Positions 37,191 to 47,544 are shown, numbered from the stretch's first letter. The stretch: DNA of 64,000 nucleotides from Sva-07 sp963747375 (GCA_963747375.1 CAVVFL010000016.1:62001-126000), one strand, 5' to 3'. The notes: generated by a model from the letters alone, not told the origin. Program-made: numbers and translations.

Positions 37191-38080
37191 TCAGCCGAAC
37201 ACGACGACGCCGACCACGCCGACGAGCACCAGTGTGCTGGCGAGGTACTCGGCTCGGGTGTGGCGTTCGTGCAGCACTCGGGCCGAGATGATGAACGCGA
37301 TCACGATCTCCACCTGGCCCGAGCGTGCGGACCTTTGCGGCGTTGGTCAGCGTGACCGCGACGGCCCAGCCGATCGATCCGCAGAGGCTGAGGATCCCGA
37401 CCGGGAGCGCGAACCGCCACGCCCGCGCGACTCGGGGAAGTTCGGCACGGTCGGTCACGAACGAGCTGGGTCGAGTTGACGAGCGCCTGGATACCGAGCA
37501 TCACCGTGAGGGTCAGCAGCGCCCGGTTCCACGTCGGGCCGTCGAGCGAGGTGGAGGCACCGCGGATGCCGACGGCGGCGATCGCGAATCCGGCCGCCGC
37601 GAGGACGCCCATGAGCGCAGCGGGGTCGCGGGCATTGCCCAGGATGTCGAGGAGGCGAGTGGGCGCGGCGAGCCAGGCCACGCCGGCCATGCAGACGAAC
37701 GCCGCCAGCCAGCCGAGTGGCGCAAGGGGCTCGCCGAGCGCGATCGCGCTCACGACCGCGACGAGGATGACCTCGGTCTTGGCGTAGACGGTGCCGATGG
37801 CGAAGTCGCGGAGATCGAATGCTCGGAGCAACGCCAGCGTGCCGAGGATCTGTGCGACGCCGGCACCGGCGATGATCGGCCAGAAGCGTGGCGGGATCGA
37901 CGGGATCTGTTCACCGACGATGCCGAACGTGACGAACGCAACGATCAGCGCGAGCGGAAAGCCGTACGCGTAGCGGACGAACCCGGCGCCGTTGACCGAC
38001 AGCAACGAGCGCAACTGGTGCTGGCGCGACGTGCGAAGGATCTGGAACGTCGCCGCGGCGAGGGTGATGGGAATCCACAT
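37191..38080 (-). CDS. EamA/DMT-type transporter, two frameshifts
   Basis: About 295 residues with ten predicted helices, two EamA halves (FQILRTSRQHQLRSLLSVNG... and GVLAAAGFAIAAVGIRGAST). AKTEVILVAVVSAIALGEP is the characteristic end of the first half and GQVEIVIAFIISARVLHER of the second. Extra bases near 37460 and 37320. Likely exporter of a small metabolite; substrate unknown. It lies 48 bases after zwf on the same strand. Confidence 0.82.
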
Positions 38081-38101
38081 GAGGAGGTGCGTCCTGCAAC
38101 T

Positions 38102-38114
38102 GGGGTCTGACCCC
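38102..38114. repeat. Family B core, isolated copy
   Basis: GGGGTC-T-GACCCC alone, without the outer arms, in the 48 bases between zwf and the EamA gene. It may be a remnant of a full element. Confidence 0.55.
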
Positions 38115-38128
38115 GATCGCGGCACGGG

Positions 38129-39586
38129 TCAGGCGGGGGTGGGGTCGAACCAGTGGTCGCCGTTGAGGAGGATGTCGTCGGCGTCGGCGGGGCCCCACGA
38201 GCCCCGGAAGTAGGGCACCACGTCGCCGGGGTCGTCGAGCGCCGGTTGGACGACTCGCCACGTGCCCTCGACGATGTCCTGACGGGCGAATCGTCGCAGC
38301 GACCCGATCAGGGCGTCGCCGATCAGTCGCTCGTAGGCGTCCTGGCGCTCGCCGAGCGCCGCGGCGAAGTCGACGTCGACGTCGACCTCCTGGCTGTCGA
38401 GATCGGGCCCCGGCGTCTTCGCCTGCAGCGCGAACGTGACGCCGTCGTTCTTGCCGAGCCGGAGGCGGATCAGGTTGCGTCCGGGCGGTGGTCCGCCCGA
38501 CTCGTCGAACAGCATCCGCGGCGGCTCGCGCAGTTCCAGCACCGCCTCGGTGGCACTCTGCTTCATCGCCTTGCCGACCCTGATGTACCAGGGCACGCCG
38601 GCCCATCTCCACGAGTCGATCTCGAGGCGGACCGCGGCGAACGTCTCGACGTTCGAGTTCGCGTCGACGCCGGGCTCGTCGCGGTAGCCGACGTACTGGC
38701 CGCGCACGAGTGCGTCGGGTTCGATCGGGCGCATCGCCGTGATCACCTTGGCCTTCTCGTCCTGCAGGAAGCCGGAGTCGGCACCGGCCGGCGGTTCCAT
38801 CGCCAGCAGGGACACCACCTGCAACACGTGGTTCTGCAACACGTCACGGATCGCGCCGACACCCTCGTAGAACGAACCGCGGCCCTCGACGTCGATCGTC
38901 TCCGACATCGTCACCTGAACACTGCGGACGTAGTTGCGGTTCCACACCGGCTCCAGCAGGGTGTTGGCGAAGCGGAACACGAGGAGATCCTCGACCGCTT
39001 CCTTGCCGAGGTAGTGGTCGATGCGGAAGATGTGGTCCTCCGAGAAGACCTCGTGCAGCGTCTTGTTGAGTTCGATCGCCGACTGCAGGTCGCGTCCGAA
39101 CGGCTTCTCGACGACGATCCGCCCGCGCTGGTTCAGGCCGACCGAGGCGAGCTTCGTGGCGACGGTCGGGAACATCGTCGGCGGGATCGCCATGTAGAAC
39201 ACGGCGACCATCGAGTTGTGGCGGTCGAGCGTGGCGCGCAGTTCGTTCCAGGTGTTCTCGTCGGCGTAGTCGCCCTGCACGAGGTCGAGTCGCTCGCACA
39301 GCGAGTCGACGATCGCCGGCTCGGGGTCGTCGATGTGCTCGGCGATCGACTCGCGGGCGTGCGTGCGGAAGTCGTCGTCGGTCCAGTCACTTCGCGCGAC
39401 CCCGATCACGGGTACCTGGAGAACTCCGGACCGCTCCAGCCGGTACAACGCCGGGAACAGTTTGCGAACAGCGAGGTCGCCGGTTGCGCCGAAGAGCACC
39501 AACGCATCGGCGTCGGGCTGGTTGGTCTGCATCCGGCCCGTGTCGATGTGAATCGTGGCCGTCGAGGGATCGGGCTGGTCGGTCAT
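38129..39586 (-). CDS. zwf: Glucose-6-phosphate 1-dehydrogenase
   Basis: NADP-dependent first enzyme of the oxidative pentose phosphate pathway. 485 residues, intact. Nucleotide site LVLFGATGDLAVRKL, active-site RIDHYLGKEAVEDLL, and KPFGRDLQSA. ATG 39586 overlaps the stop of the upstream gnd gene by four bases (ATGA), so gnd and zwf are translationally coupled. Confidence 0.97.
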   Translation of the reverse strand: MTDQPDPSTATIHIDTGRMQTNQPDADALVLFGATGDLAVRKLFPALYRLERSGVLQVPVIGVARSDWTDDDFRTHARESIAEHIDDPEPAIVDSLCERLDLVQGDYADENTWNELRATLDRHNSMVAVFYMAIPPTMFPTVATKLASVGLNQRGRIVVEKPFGRDLQSAIELNKTLHEVFSEDHIFRIDHYLGKEAVEDLLVFRFANTLLEPVWNRNYVRSVQVTMSETIDVEGRGSFYEGVGAIRDVLQNHVLQVVSLLAMEPPAGADSGFLQDEKAKVITAMRPIEPDALVRGQYVGYRDEPGVDANSNVETFAAVRLEIDSWRWAGVPWYIRVGKAMKQSATEAVLELREPPRMLFDESGGPPPGRNLIRLRLGKNDGVTFALQAKTPGPDLDSQEVDVDVDFAAALGERQDAYERLIGDALIGSLRRFARQDIVEGTWRVVQPALDDPGDVVPYFRGSWGPADADDILLNGDHWFDPTPA

Positions 39587-40608
39587 CGTGTGGCGTCCTT
39601 CTTCTCGACGTGGCCGCCGAATCCGGCACGCATCGCCGACAGCACCTGATCGGCGACGTCGGAGCGACCCCGCGACGTGAACCGCTGGAACAGGGCGGCC
39701 GACAGCACCGGGACCGGAACGCCTTCGTCGATCGCGGCGTTGATGGTCCAACGACCTTCGCCGGAGTCGCTCACCACGCCGGCGTAGGCGCTCAGCTCGG
39801 GGTCGGCGTGGAACGCCTCCGCGGTGAGGTCGAGCAGCCACGAGCTGATCACCGAGCCGCGGCGCCAGACCTCGGTGATGCGGGCCAGGTCGAGGTCGTA
39901 CTGGTAGTACTGCGCGGCGTCGAGCGGAGCGGTCTCGGCGTCGACGGCGTGGTCGATCGCGCCGATGTCGGCCTTCGCCAGCACGTTGAGTCCCTCGGCA
40001 TAGGCAGCCATGAGGCCGTACTCGATGCCGTTGTGGACCATCTTCACGAAGTGCCCGGCGCCGCTCGGCCCGCAGTGCAGCCAGCCGTGCTCCTCGGGTG
40101 CTTCGGCGTCGGTGCGCCCTGGTGTCCGCTCGGTCTCGCCGATTCCGGGGGCGAGCGTCTCGAAGATCGGCGTGAGGCGCTCGACGGCTGCATCGGGTCC
40201 GCCGATCATCAGGCAATAGCCGCGTTCGAGGCCGAACACGCCGCCGCTGGTGCCGACGTCGAGGTAGTCGATGCCCGATGACGCAAGGGCGGCCGACCGG
40301 TCGACGTCGTGGCGGTACCACGAGTTGCCGCCGTCGATGATCGTGTCGTCGGCGTCGAGAAGGGGGGCGAGCGCGTCGACGGTCGATCCGACGAACGCGG
40401 CTGGCACCATGATCCAGATGGCTCGGGGCGGCGCGAGCGCGTCGACCAGTGCGGCGAGCGAACGAGCGCCCACGACGCCGAGTTCCGCTTCGAGGGCGGC
40501 GATCGCTGCGTCGTCGACGTCGTGGACGACGCAGTCGTGTCCGTCGCGTTGGAGCCGGCGCACCATGTTGGCGCCCATCCGGCCGAGGCCGATCATCCCG
40601 AGTTGCAT
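39583..40608 (-). CDS. gnd: 6-phosphogluconate dehydrogenase, short (NAD-preferring) type
   Basis: Oxidatively decarboxylates 6-phosphogluconate. 341 residues, the length of the GndA/YqeC-like short form rather than the 470-residue enzyme. Motifs: MIGLGRMGANMVRRL, IDGGNSWYRHDV, GTSGGVFGLERGY and HFVKMVHNGIEYGLM. ATG 40608 is six bases after CAGTCT (40620-40615). First gene of gnd-zwf, divergent from a DinB-like gene. Confidence 0.95.
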   Translation of the reverse strand: MQLGMIGLGRMGANMVRRLQRDGHDCVVHDVDDAAIAALEAELGVVGARSLAALVDALAPPRAIWIMVPAAFVGSTVDALAPLLDADDTIIDGGNSWYRHDVDRSAALASSGIDYLDVGTSGGVFGLERGYCLMIGGPDAAVERLTPIFETLAPGIGETERTPGRTDAEAPEEHGWLHCGPSGAGHFVKMVHNGIEYGLMAAYAEGLNVLAKADIGAIDHAVDAETAPLDAAQYYQYDLDLARITEVWRRGSVISSWLLDLTAEAFHADPELSAYAGVVSDSGEGRWTINAAIDEGVPVPVLSAALFQRFTSRGRSDVADQVLSAMRAGFGGHVEKKDATR

Positions 40609-40650
40609 GGTCACAGACTGCCACGAACACGGCCGGTCTACGCTCGGGGA

Positions 40651-41310
40651 ATGAGCGACGACCGAGACGAAGCGGATCGCGAGCGGTGGATCGCCGTGGC
40701 CACTGACGAGCATCGGCGACTGGTCTCGGAACTGGACGAATGTCTGGGCACCCTCGATGTGACGGCGCCCTCGTTGTTGCCGGGCTGGACGATCGGCCAT
40801 GTGATCACACACGTGACGCACAGCGGCGACGGCCACCTTCGGATGCTCGACGCAGCTGCGCTCGGTGACGTCGGCCGGCAGTATCCGGGCGGACGAGAGC
40901 AACGCAACAGCGGCATCGAGCAGGGGGCGACTCGTCCGGCAGCCGAGCAGGTGTCCGATCTGCGGCGTTCGATCGACGCGCTCGAAGCTCGCTGGGCGTC
41001 GATGCCGACGTGGGAGGGCGTGGGCACGTCGATGGCCGGTGAGGTCGCCATCGACGATCTCCCGTTCCTGCGCGTTCGCGAAGTTGCGATCCACCACGTC
41101 GATCTGGGCGTCGGGTACACGTTCGACGACCTCCCCGGCGCGTATCTCAGCGAGGAACTCCGACGGATGGAGATGCTCTGGGCGGCGCGCCAACCGATGG
41201 GCCTGACGCAGCTGCCCCCGCTCGCGTTGGAGGCTTCGCCTGCAGTTCGACTCGCCTGGCTGACGGGCCGCTCCACGATCGACGGGCTCGAGCCGGCCGG
41301 GATCTACTGA
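40651..41310 (+). CDS. Maleylpyruvate isomerase N-terminal (DinB-like, mycothiol-type) protein
   Basis: Protein of 219 residues of the TIGR03083/MDMPI_N family, DinB-fold metalloproteins associated with mycothiol-dependent reactions. Metal-binding residues are suggested by GWTIGHVITHVTHSGD and the later EVAIHHVDLGVGY. No aromatic-degradation genes lie nearby, so the reaction is unknown. ATG 40651 is six bases after TACGCT (40639-40644), leaderless. Its stop overlaps the convergent gene end by seven bases. Confidence 0.85.
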   Translation: MSDDRDEADRERWIAVATDEHRRLVSELDECLGTLDVTAPSLLPGWTIGHVITHVTHSGDGHLRMLDAAALGDVGRQYPGGREQRNSGIEQGATRPAAEQVSDLRRSIDALEARWASMPTWEGVGTSMAGEVAIDDLPFLRVREVAIHHVDLGVGYTFDDLPGAYLSEELRRMEMLWAARQPMGLTQLPPLALEASPAVRLAWLTGRSTIDGLEPAGIY

Positions 41311-43016
41311 TCGGCACACACGCCGACGGACGGTGACGGGGGACTGCGCCGGAGGGTGATGTCGGCGCGCTGCAGGTAGGTGCCGAGGGAGAGTGGCGCT
41401 GCCTCGTTGATGTGCTGACGGAGCTTGTCGACGAGCACGGACCGCGCATCGGGGTCATCGGTGTCGTCGATTTCCGCCAGACGCTTCGAGAGGTCGCTGG
41501 TCTGCGCCGGCGTGAGGGGAGCGAGGTCCGCTCGTCGCAGCACGTTGGGGTCGACGACAGCGACACCGACAGCGACGAGGAAGATCTGGCGGTTGTTCTG
41601 GGCGGCGAGGGATGCGCCTGCGAGGCGCTCGGGCTCGACGTCCCGCGCCAGTGTGGTCCCCCATTCGATGAGGCTCGACGCGGCTCCCCGCAGGGGCACT
41701 CCGATGCCTGACGCCAACAACCCCGCATTGGCTCCGAGGGCGATGAGTCGGCCCATCTGCCCACGCCAGGCCTCCTCTGCCGCAGCTTCCATCACCAGCT
41801 GGGCCTGCTCGCCGACTGCGGCGCGGTCGACGAGCGCGGTGAACTGTTCGATCGCATCCTTCGCGGGATGGTCGATCAGGTCGGGCCCCAGGTCGGAGAT
41901 GACACGGGTGGTGTAGGCACCCAGGGCCGCGCCGAGCGCGGCCTGCGCCGGCGAGTTCCGCAACAACAGTCCGATGAGCTTGTCGAGCTCGGCGAGCGAA
42001 CCGAGCGTCACATCCAGGTCCCGAGCGTCGTTGCTGACGACCACACAATCCGAACCGCCGATCGCCGGCGCCAGGGTGTCGATGTAGCTGGTCATCGACA
42101 AGGCGACACCGATCGACATGCCGTCACTCATCCCGTGCTGGAGGCGGCCGTTGGCGAGCTGGGTCAGCATTGCGAGGACCTCGTAGCCGTCGCCGAGTCG
42201 CTGTTCGTCGGCGACGATCGAGGCGCGCAGGCCGCTCGTGGCGAATGCCGTCACGGTGTCGGGATCGAGGCGGTCCCACCCCGCGACGAAACCGAGCACG
42301 GTGCCGTCCAGGAGGAGATCGAGGCACGCACCGGGATCGTCGACGAGCGCGGCGAGCACACTCGACATCGACGTGGCGTAGTGGTCGAGGTCGGCGGTGT
42401 GTATCGGACCGTCGGGTGAGGTCATCGAGCGCACGACGGCAGACAGGAACTCGACGGGAAACGCCGCGCGCCCGGTCAGCAGTCCGAGGAGTTGGAGATC
42501 GGGCGCGACCGCCGCCAGACGATGGGCGAACAGCGGGCTGCGAGCCACCCGGACGGCCAGTTCCGTCGCCAGGGTGTCCAGATCAGGTCGGCGGATCGTC
42601 GCAGTTGCACGATCGTCCGATTCTGCGAGCCGCTCGGCTCTGGCCGCTCCTTCGCGACGATCCATCGACATCAGGTACCCGAGGAGTTGGTCATCGGTGA
42701 GTGAGGTCAACGGATCGCCGATCTCTGGCCGCAGGAGGTCGGGCACCGCGGTGGCCGAGAGTGGCCGCCCGCCGATCCACCAGTGCACCGCATGATCGAG
42801 ATCGGCGTCTGTCCACGACACCATCGCGTCACTGCGCGCGATCTGGAGAAGCGTCGGCATCCAGAGGTCCTCGAGGTTGCGTCGGGTGAGCTTGACCGCG
42901 CGCACGGCCTCGGCGGCGGCGGGATCGTCGGAGCGGATCGATCGGAGTTCCTCGATCGATGCGGCGGTGCGGTGGGAGAGAGCGCGCACACGCTGGGGGT
43001 CGTAGCCGGTGTCCAC
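41304..43016 (-). CDS. Large helical protein of unknown function paired with a WXG100-like protein
   Basis: Protein of 570 residues, mostly alpha-helical by composition, without signal peptide or enzymatic motifs. Stretches such as CLDLLLDGTVLGFVAGWDRL and PAQAALGAALGAYTTRVISDL resemble large actinobacterial proteins found next to WXG100 genes (DUF6571-like), which are suspected ESX-related or toxin-like helical proteins; this is a weak resemblance by eye. Start GTG 43016 has GAGGAG overlapping the upstream stop codon, seven bases away. The upstream WXG100-like gene ends 11 bases earlier. No secretion ATPase is in the window. Confidence 0.75.
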   Translation of the reverse strand: MDTGYDPQRVRALSHRTAASIEELRSIRSDDPAAAEAVRAVKLTRRNLEDLWMPTLLQIARSDAMVSWTDADLDHAVHWWIGGRPLSATAVPDLLRPEIGDPLTSLTDDQLLGYLMSMDRREGAARAERLAESDDRATATIRRPDLDTLATELAVRVARSPLFAHRLAAVAPDLQLLGLLTGRAAFPVEFLSAVVRSMTSPDGPIHTADLDHYATSMSSVLAALVDDPGACLDLLLDGTVLGFVAGWDRLDPDTVTAFATSGLRASIVADEQRLGDGYEVLAMLTQLANGRLQHGMSDGMSIGVALSMTSYIDTLAPAIGGSDCVVVSNDARDLDVTLGSLAELDKLIGLLLRNSPAQAALGAALGAYTTRVISDLGPDLIDHPAKDAIEQFTALVDRAAVGEQAQLVMEAAAEEAWRGQMGRLIALGANAGLLASGIGVPLRGAASSLIEWGTTLARDVEPERLAGASLAAQNNRQIFLVAVGVAVVDPNVLRRADLAPLTPAQTSDLSKRLAEIDDTDDPDARSVLVDKLRQHINEAAPLSLGTYLQRADITLRRSPPSPSVGVCADQ

Positions 43017-43027
43017 GTCGTCACTCC

Positions 43028-43303
43028 TCAGCCGGCCATGGCGACCCGGGCGGCGTCGATGGCGTCGAGTTCAGCGGCCTGTTGCTCGAAACGGTGGGCG
43101 TACCAGCGCAGATCGTCGGCGGCCACATGCAGCTGGTGCTGGTTGGACGCGAGCACCGACTGGCACAGCGCCGGGCGCGGCCCGCGCCAGGTGTCGTCGC
43201 CGGCGTGACGCTCGAGGTCCATCACGGCCAACGACTCGATCGAGTTGGCGAGCCCGCGGAGGTGGTGTGCGCGTTGGCGGAGGTGGTTTGCTCGTGCGTT
43301 CAT
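43028..43303 (-). CDS. WXG100-like small helical protein
   Basis: Protein of 91 residues predicted as a helical hairpin, with a W-x-G turn in GDDTWRGPRP at the middle and heptad-like helices before (LRQRAHHLRGLANSIESL) and after (QLHVAADDLRWYAHRFEQQ, containing a possible YxxxE-like end). This is the ESAT-6/WXG100 pattern. Start ATG 43303; a GTG immediately upstream is possible. It lies 39 bases downstream of thiQ and directly upstream of the 570-residue gene, its likely partner. Confidence 0.75.
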   Translation of the reverse strand: MNARANHLRQRAHHLRGLANSIESLAVMDLERHAGDDTWRGPRPALCQSVLASNQHQLHVAADDLRWYAHRFEQQAAELDAIDAARVAMAG

Positions 43304-43342
43304 CACCCGGCAGTGGGCAACGACACGACGTGCGGAGGAACC

Positions 43343-43970
43343 TCAGAGGTCGGCCAGCGCAACCGTGCGGTCGGCCACCACGGCGGCCTCATCGGGGTCG
43401 TGCGTGACGAGCAGGGTGGTGATCGGCCGCAGGAGCTCGGCGAGGTCGATCGCCAGGCGATCGTGGAGTTCACGGTCGAGGCCCGTCAGGGGCTCGTCGA
43501 GCAGCACGACGGCCGGCTGCGCGGCAAGGGTGCGCGCGAGTGCGACCCGCTTGGCCTCGCCGCCGGACAGTTCGGTGACGCGCCGATCGGCGAACCCGGC
43601 CAGGCCGACGCGGTCGAGCCACTCCCGTCCGACGGTGTTGCGCTCGTCCCTCGTCGCTCCCGCCAGCTTGGGTCCGAACGTGACGTTGTCGAGCGTCGAC
43701 ATGTGCGGGAACAGTTGGTTGTCCTGGAAGACCATGCCGACACCTCGCCGATGCGTCGCGATGGCGGTCACGTCGATGCCGTCGACCACGACGATGCCGG
43801 CGTCGGGAGCGACGATGCCGGCGATCACGCGGCAGGAGGGTGGTCTTGCCGCTTCCCGACGGTCCCAGCAGGGCGACGGACTCGCCGCTCGCAACGTGGA
43901 GCGACACGCCGTCGAGCACCACGACATCTCCGAATGCGACTCGAACGTCGCGCACGTCGAGTTCGCTCAT
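43343..43970 (-). CDS. thiQ: Thiamine-type ABC transporter ATP-binding protein, one frameshift
   Basis: About 208 residues: Walker A GPSGSGKTTLL, Q-loop MVFQDNQLFPHMSTLDNV, signature VTELSGGEAKRVALARTL, Walker B AVVLLDEPLTGLD, H-loop LLVTHDPDEAAVV. One extra C near 43834 lies just after Walker A. Start ATG 43970 overlaps the permease stop as ATGA. Assigned to thiamine because it sits in the TPP-riboswitch operon; iron(III) transporters are similar in sequence. Confidence 0.88.
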
Positions 43971-45572
43971 GGGCCCGTCGCCGGATCGAGGCTCGATTGC
44001 GCCTGTTCGATGACGACGACCAACACCACGGTCACGGCCGCGAGCATGGTGGCGAGCACGTACCCCTGCGCCTGCAGCGTCGTGCCCGTGCGGCCGAGCA
44101 GTTGCTCGATGGCGATCGGAAGGGTCTCGCCACCCGAACGAGAGAGGAAGCTGGTCGCCCCGAACTCGCCGAGCGAGATCGCCGCCGCGAGCGCGGCGCC
44201 GACGCCGAGCGGGCGCCACAGATAGGGCACCACGGTCGCGCGCCATGCGCGCACCGGTGGGGCTCCGAGGGTGGCGGCCGCGTCGGTCATCGCCGGGTCG
44301 ACCGAGCGCAGCACCCCGACGCAGATGCGCACGACGAACGGAATGGCGACCAGCGCATGGCCGACGGGCACCAGCCACCACGATGCCCGCCAGTCGACGG
44401 GTGCGACGTCGAACGTGATCAGCATGCCGAGACCGATCGTGACCGCCGACGTGGCCAGTGGAAGCATGAGTCCCCCGTCGATCAGTCGGCCGTGGCGTCT
44501 GGCTCCCGTGATCGCCAGGCTGGCGACACCGCCCACAACGACTGCGAACAGCGTCGCCCACGCCGCGTTGACGAGGGAATTCGTCATGGCGTCGACCGGG
44601 TCGATGCCGACGCGCAGCCCCGGCCGTACCTCGGTTCGGCCGAGGTTGGTCCAGGCGTTCGTCGACCAGCCATCCGGCGTCGAGAACGAGCGCACCACGA
44701 GGGCGGCGAGTGGGACGAGCGCGACGAGTGCCGTCGCCCCGACGGCGATGGCGACGAACGATCGCTCGCCGCGCGTCCGCGCGCGGCGGCGCGGGGCGAT
44801 CGGGCGCAGTGCCAGCGCCCGGCTGTGCGTTCGCTGGGCGACCGTCGACCAGGTGAGGACCACGGCGAGCACGGTCAGCTGCAGGAGCGCGAGCACCGTG
44901 GCGCCGCCGATGTCGCCGAGTTGTGTGGCCCGGCGCCAGACCTCGACTTCGATCGTGCGCGTGCCCGGCGCGCCGAGAACGCGAATGACGCCGAACGAGG
45001 TGAACGAGAACAGGAACACGATGGTGGCCGCTGCGGTGATCGCCGGCCGGACGAGCGGGAGCGAGATCCGCGTGACGACGTGCCAGCGCGACGCCCCGAG
45101 CGTTGCGGCGGCGTACTCCATGTCGGTCGGCAAGGTGCTCCCACAGCGACCCGACGACTCGGACCACGACGGCCACGTTGAACGCGACGTGCGCGCCGAT
45201 CACCGCCCACACCGTGCGATCGAGGGAGTCGGGGAGCAGTGCCAGGAACGCGGCCCCCATCACGACGGTGGGAAGCACGAACGTGGCCGTGAGCAGGCCG
45301 ATGAGCACGCTTCGTCCGCGAAAGGCGAATCGCGCCACGACGTAGGCCGGGACCATGCCCACGACGACCGTGACCCCGGTCGACACCGCTGCTTGCCACA
45401 CCGTGAACCACACGACCCGCCACGTCTGGGGCCGGCCGAGGGTGTCGACGATCGCCGTTGTGCCGAGCGCCTCGACGACCAGCGTCGTGAACGGCCAGAC
45501 GTAGAAGACCGCAAGGGCCACGACGGGCACGACCGCGAGCGCCGCGACCAGCCACCGTGGCAGGCGGTTCAC
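43967..45572 (-). CDS. thiP: Thiamine-type ABC transporter permease (two fused halves), one frameshift
   Basis: About 534 residues with twelve or so helices and two EAA loops, EYAAATLGASRWHVVTRISL and TDAAATLGAPPVRAWRATVV, the double-permease layout of ThiP/FbpB. One extra base near 45135, just before the first EAA loop. Start GTG 45572 overlaps the thiB stop as GTGA and the stop overlaps thiQ as ATGA. Confidence 0.9.
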
Positions 45573-46742
45573 CCGAGCACCAGCTCCGTCCACTCGTCGA
45601 TCCAGGCGGCGCGATTCGCGTCGATCACCACGGGGTCGAGCGAACGTGACACCTCCGGCACGACGGCGAAGTCGACGAACTCCTGCGGCAGCTCGACCGC
45701 CTGGTTCGTCGGGTAGACGAACAGGTTGAGCGGGAGCTCGGACTGGAATTCCTCGCCGACGAGGAAGTCGACGAGCGCTCGGGCGGCATCGGGTGAGTCG
45801 GTGCCGCGCAGCACGCCGGCGAACTCGACCTGACGAAAGCACGTGTCCTCGACGACGCCGGTGGGCGAGTCCTCGCGGGGCGGGTCGGCGAAGATCACTT
45901 CCGCAGGCGGGCTGGAGCCGTAACTCACGACCATCGGCGTCGGGCCGCCACCGGCCCACGTGAACCGCTCGTAGTACGCCTGGGTCCAGCTGTCGACGAC
46001 TTCGACCCCGTTGGCGCCGAGGTCACTCCAGTAGGCCTGCCAGCCTTCGAAGCCGTATTCGTCGATCGTCGCGAGGAGGAAGGCGAGCCCGGGCGACGAC
46101 GTCGCGGGGTTCTCGACGACGAGCATGCCGGCGTAGGCGGGGTCGGCCAGATCGGCCAGCGTCGTGGGCGCATCGAGCCCGCGTTCGGCGAACCACCCGA
46201 TGTCGTAGTTGACGCAGACGTCGCCGTAGTCGACGGGCGTCGCCTCGCCGTTCGGGACGAGCGACGTGAAGGCGTCGTCGATCGTGACCGACCCGTCGGC
46301 GACGCCGGCCGCCACATAGGGGTCGAACACACCGTCGCCGACCGCTCGGGAGAGCAGCGTGTTGTCGATGCCCCACATCACGTCGCCCTCGGGATTGCCG
46401 GCGGTGAGTGATGCCTTCGACAGCATCGTGCCGGCGTCGCCGGCCACGAGGATGTCGACGCCGATCCCGGTCTGTTGCGGTGAACGACGCGAGGGCGTCG
46501 TTGAGCGAGGTGTCGGCTTCGGGGAACGAGTCGTAGGTGACGAGCGTGATCGTCTCACCGCTCGTCGTCGGGCTCGTGTCGAGGGGGCCGGTCGGGGGCT
46601 GGCCCACGGCGACCGAATCGTTGCTCGTGTTGTTGTCGCTGCTGCCGCAGGCAGTCGCTGCGACGAGCACGGCTGCAGCTGCCACGATCGGCACCCATCG
46701 CGATGGTCGAGCCCACTCGGCCGCCGGTGTCGTGGCGCTCAT
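45569..46742 (-). CDS. thiB: Thiamine-type ABC transporter substrate-binding lipoprotein, one frameshift
   Basis: About 390 residues. Lipoprotein signal AAAAVLVAATACGSSDNN (Cys about residue 33), linker, then ITLVTYDSFPEADTSLNDAL and GDVMWGIDNTLLSRA, typical of ThiB (TIGR01254-like) binding proteins. One extra base near 46478. Start ATG 46742 overlaps the thiN stop by one base (TGATG). Confidence 0.9.
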
Positions 46743-47404
46743 CAGGCCTCCTCGGCGGGGACGTCGAAGATCGTGAGCGTGCCACCCGACAGCGACACCT
46801 CGACGACGACCGCACCGGCCCCCTCCGGGACCTCGTTGCTCACACCGAGACCGACGAGCGGGTCGATGTCGACGTCGGTCAGTTCCCATCGGGTGTTGCG
46901 CAACGTCACTCGGGTGCACGGTCCGTGGAGCGCGAGCAACGACAAGGTCGAGCCCGCCGCGAGGCGCAGAGTGGCGGAGCCCGGGCCCTGCACGACGGTG
47001 ACGTGCTGTCCCTCCCACCACGCCTCGAGCAATGGAACGCTCGTGACGCTCAGGGCGCCGAGTGCGCCGATGCCGGCGATCGTGTGATCGAGCCGATTTC
47101 CGCCACCGACCAGCGTGATCCGGTCCGGATCGAGACCCGCCGCGACGGCGAGCGCGAGTTCGGTGTCGGTGCGGTCCTTGTCGGTCGGGTGCCGTTCGAT
47201 CGATGCGTGACGGGCGGCCCAGGCCAGACCGTCGTCGGTCACCGAGTCGAGGTCGCCGACGACCCGGGTCGGTTCGAGCCCGACAGCCAGGGCATGGTCG
47301 AGACCGCCGTCGACAGCGATCAACAGTGCGTCGGGCGGGATGCGAGCGACGACCTCGGGCGAGATCGGAGCGGCCCCGGTGATGATGACGACATGTTCGT
47401 TCAC
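46742..47404 (-). CDS. thiN: Thiamine diphosphokinase
   Basis: Pyrophosphorylates thiamine to TPP. 220 residues. Conserved AVDGGLDHALAVGL, VGDLDSVTDDGL, HPTDKDRTDTELAL (catalytic Asp/Lys cluster) and LVGGGNRLDHTIAGI. Start GTG 47404 with GGAGGA five bases upstream; that sequence is at the 3' edge of the TPP riboswitch. First gene of thiN-thiB-thiP-thiQ, linking uptake of thiamine directly to its activation. Confidence 0.94.
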   Translation of the reverse strand: MNEHVVIITGAAPISPEVVARIPPDALLIAVDGGLDHALAVGLEPTRVVGDLDSVTDDGLAWAARHASIERHPTDKDRTDTELALAVAAGLDPDRITLVGGGNRLDHTIAGIGALGALSVTSVPLLEAWWEGQHVTVVQGPGSATLRLAAGSTLSLLALHGPCTRVTLRNTRWELTDVDIDPLVGLGVSNEVPEGAGAVVVEVSLSGGTLTIFDVPAEEA

Positions 47405-47408
47405 GATG

Positions 47409-47502
47409 TTCCTCCGCCGGCATTATCCGGATCAGGTTCGTGGGTCGGCGGCGGCGGTCGCCCTCTCAGCCCGCCGTTCCAGCGAGCTCCCCGTGGGTTG
47501 TG
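47409..47502 (-). ncRNA. TPP (THI-box) riboswitch
   Basis: On the minus strand: CACGGGGAGC, GGGCTGAGAGGG, and GAACCTGATCCGGATAATGC followed by CGGCGGAGGA match the thiamine pyrophosphate aptamer. The last segment includes the thiN ribosome-binding site, so translation initiation is the likely control point. TAGCGT (47514-47509) is a suitable -10 just upstream. Confidence 0.95.
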
Positions 47503-47544
47503 TCGTCGACGCTACCTCACAGAACGTCGGGAACACCGGGAGCG

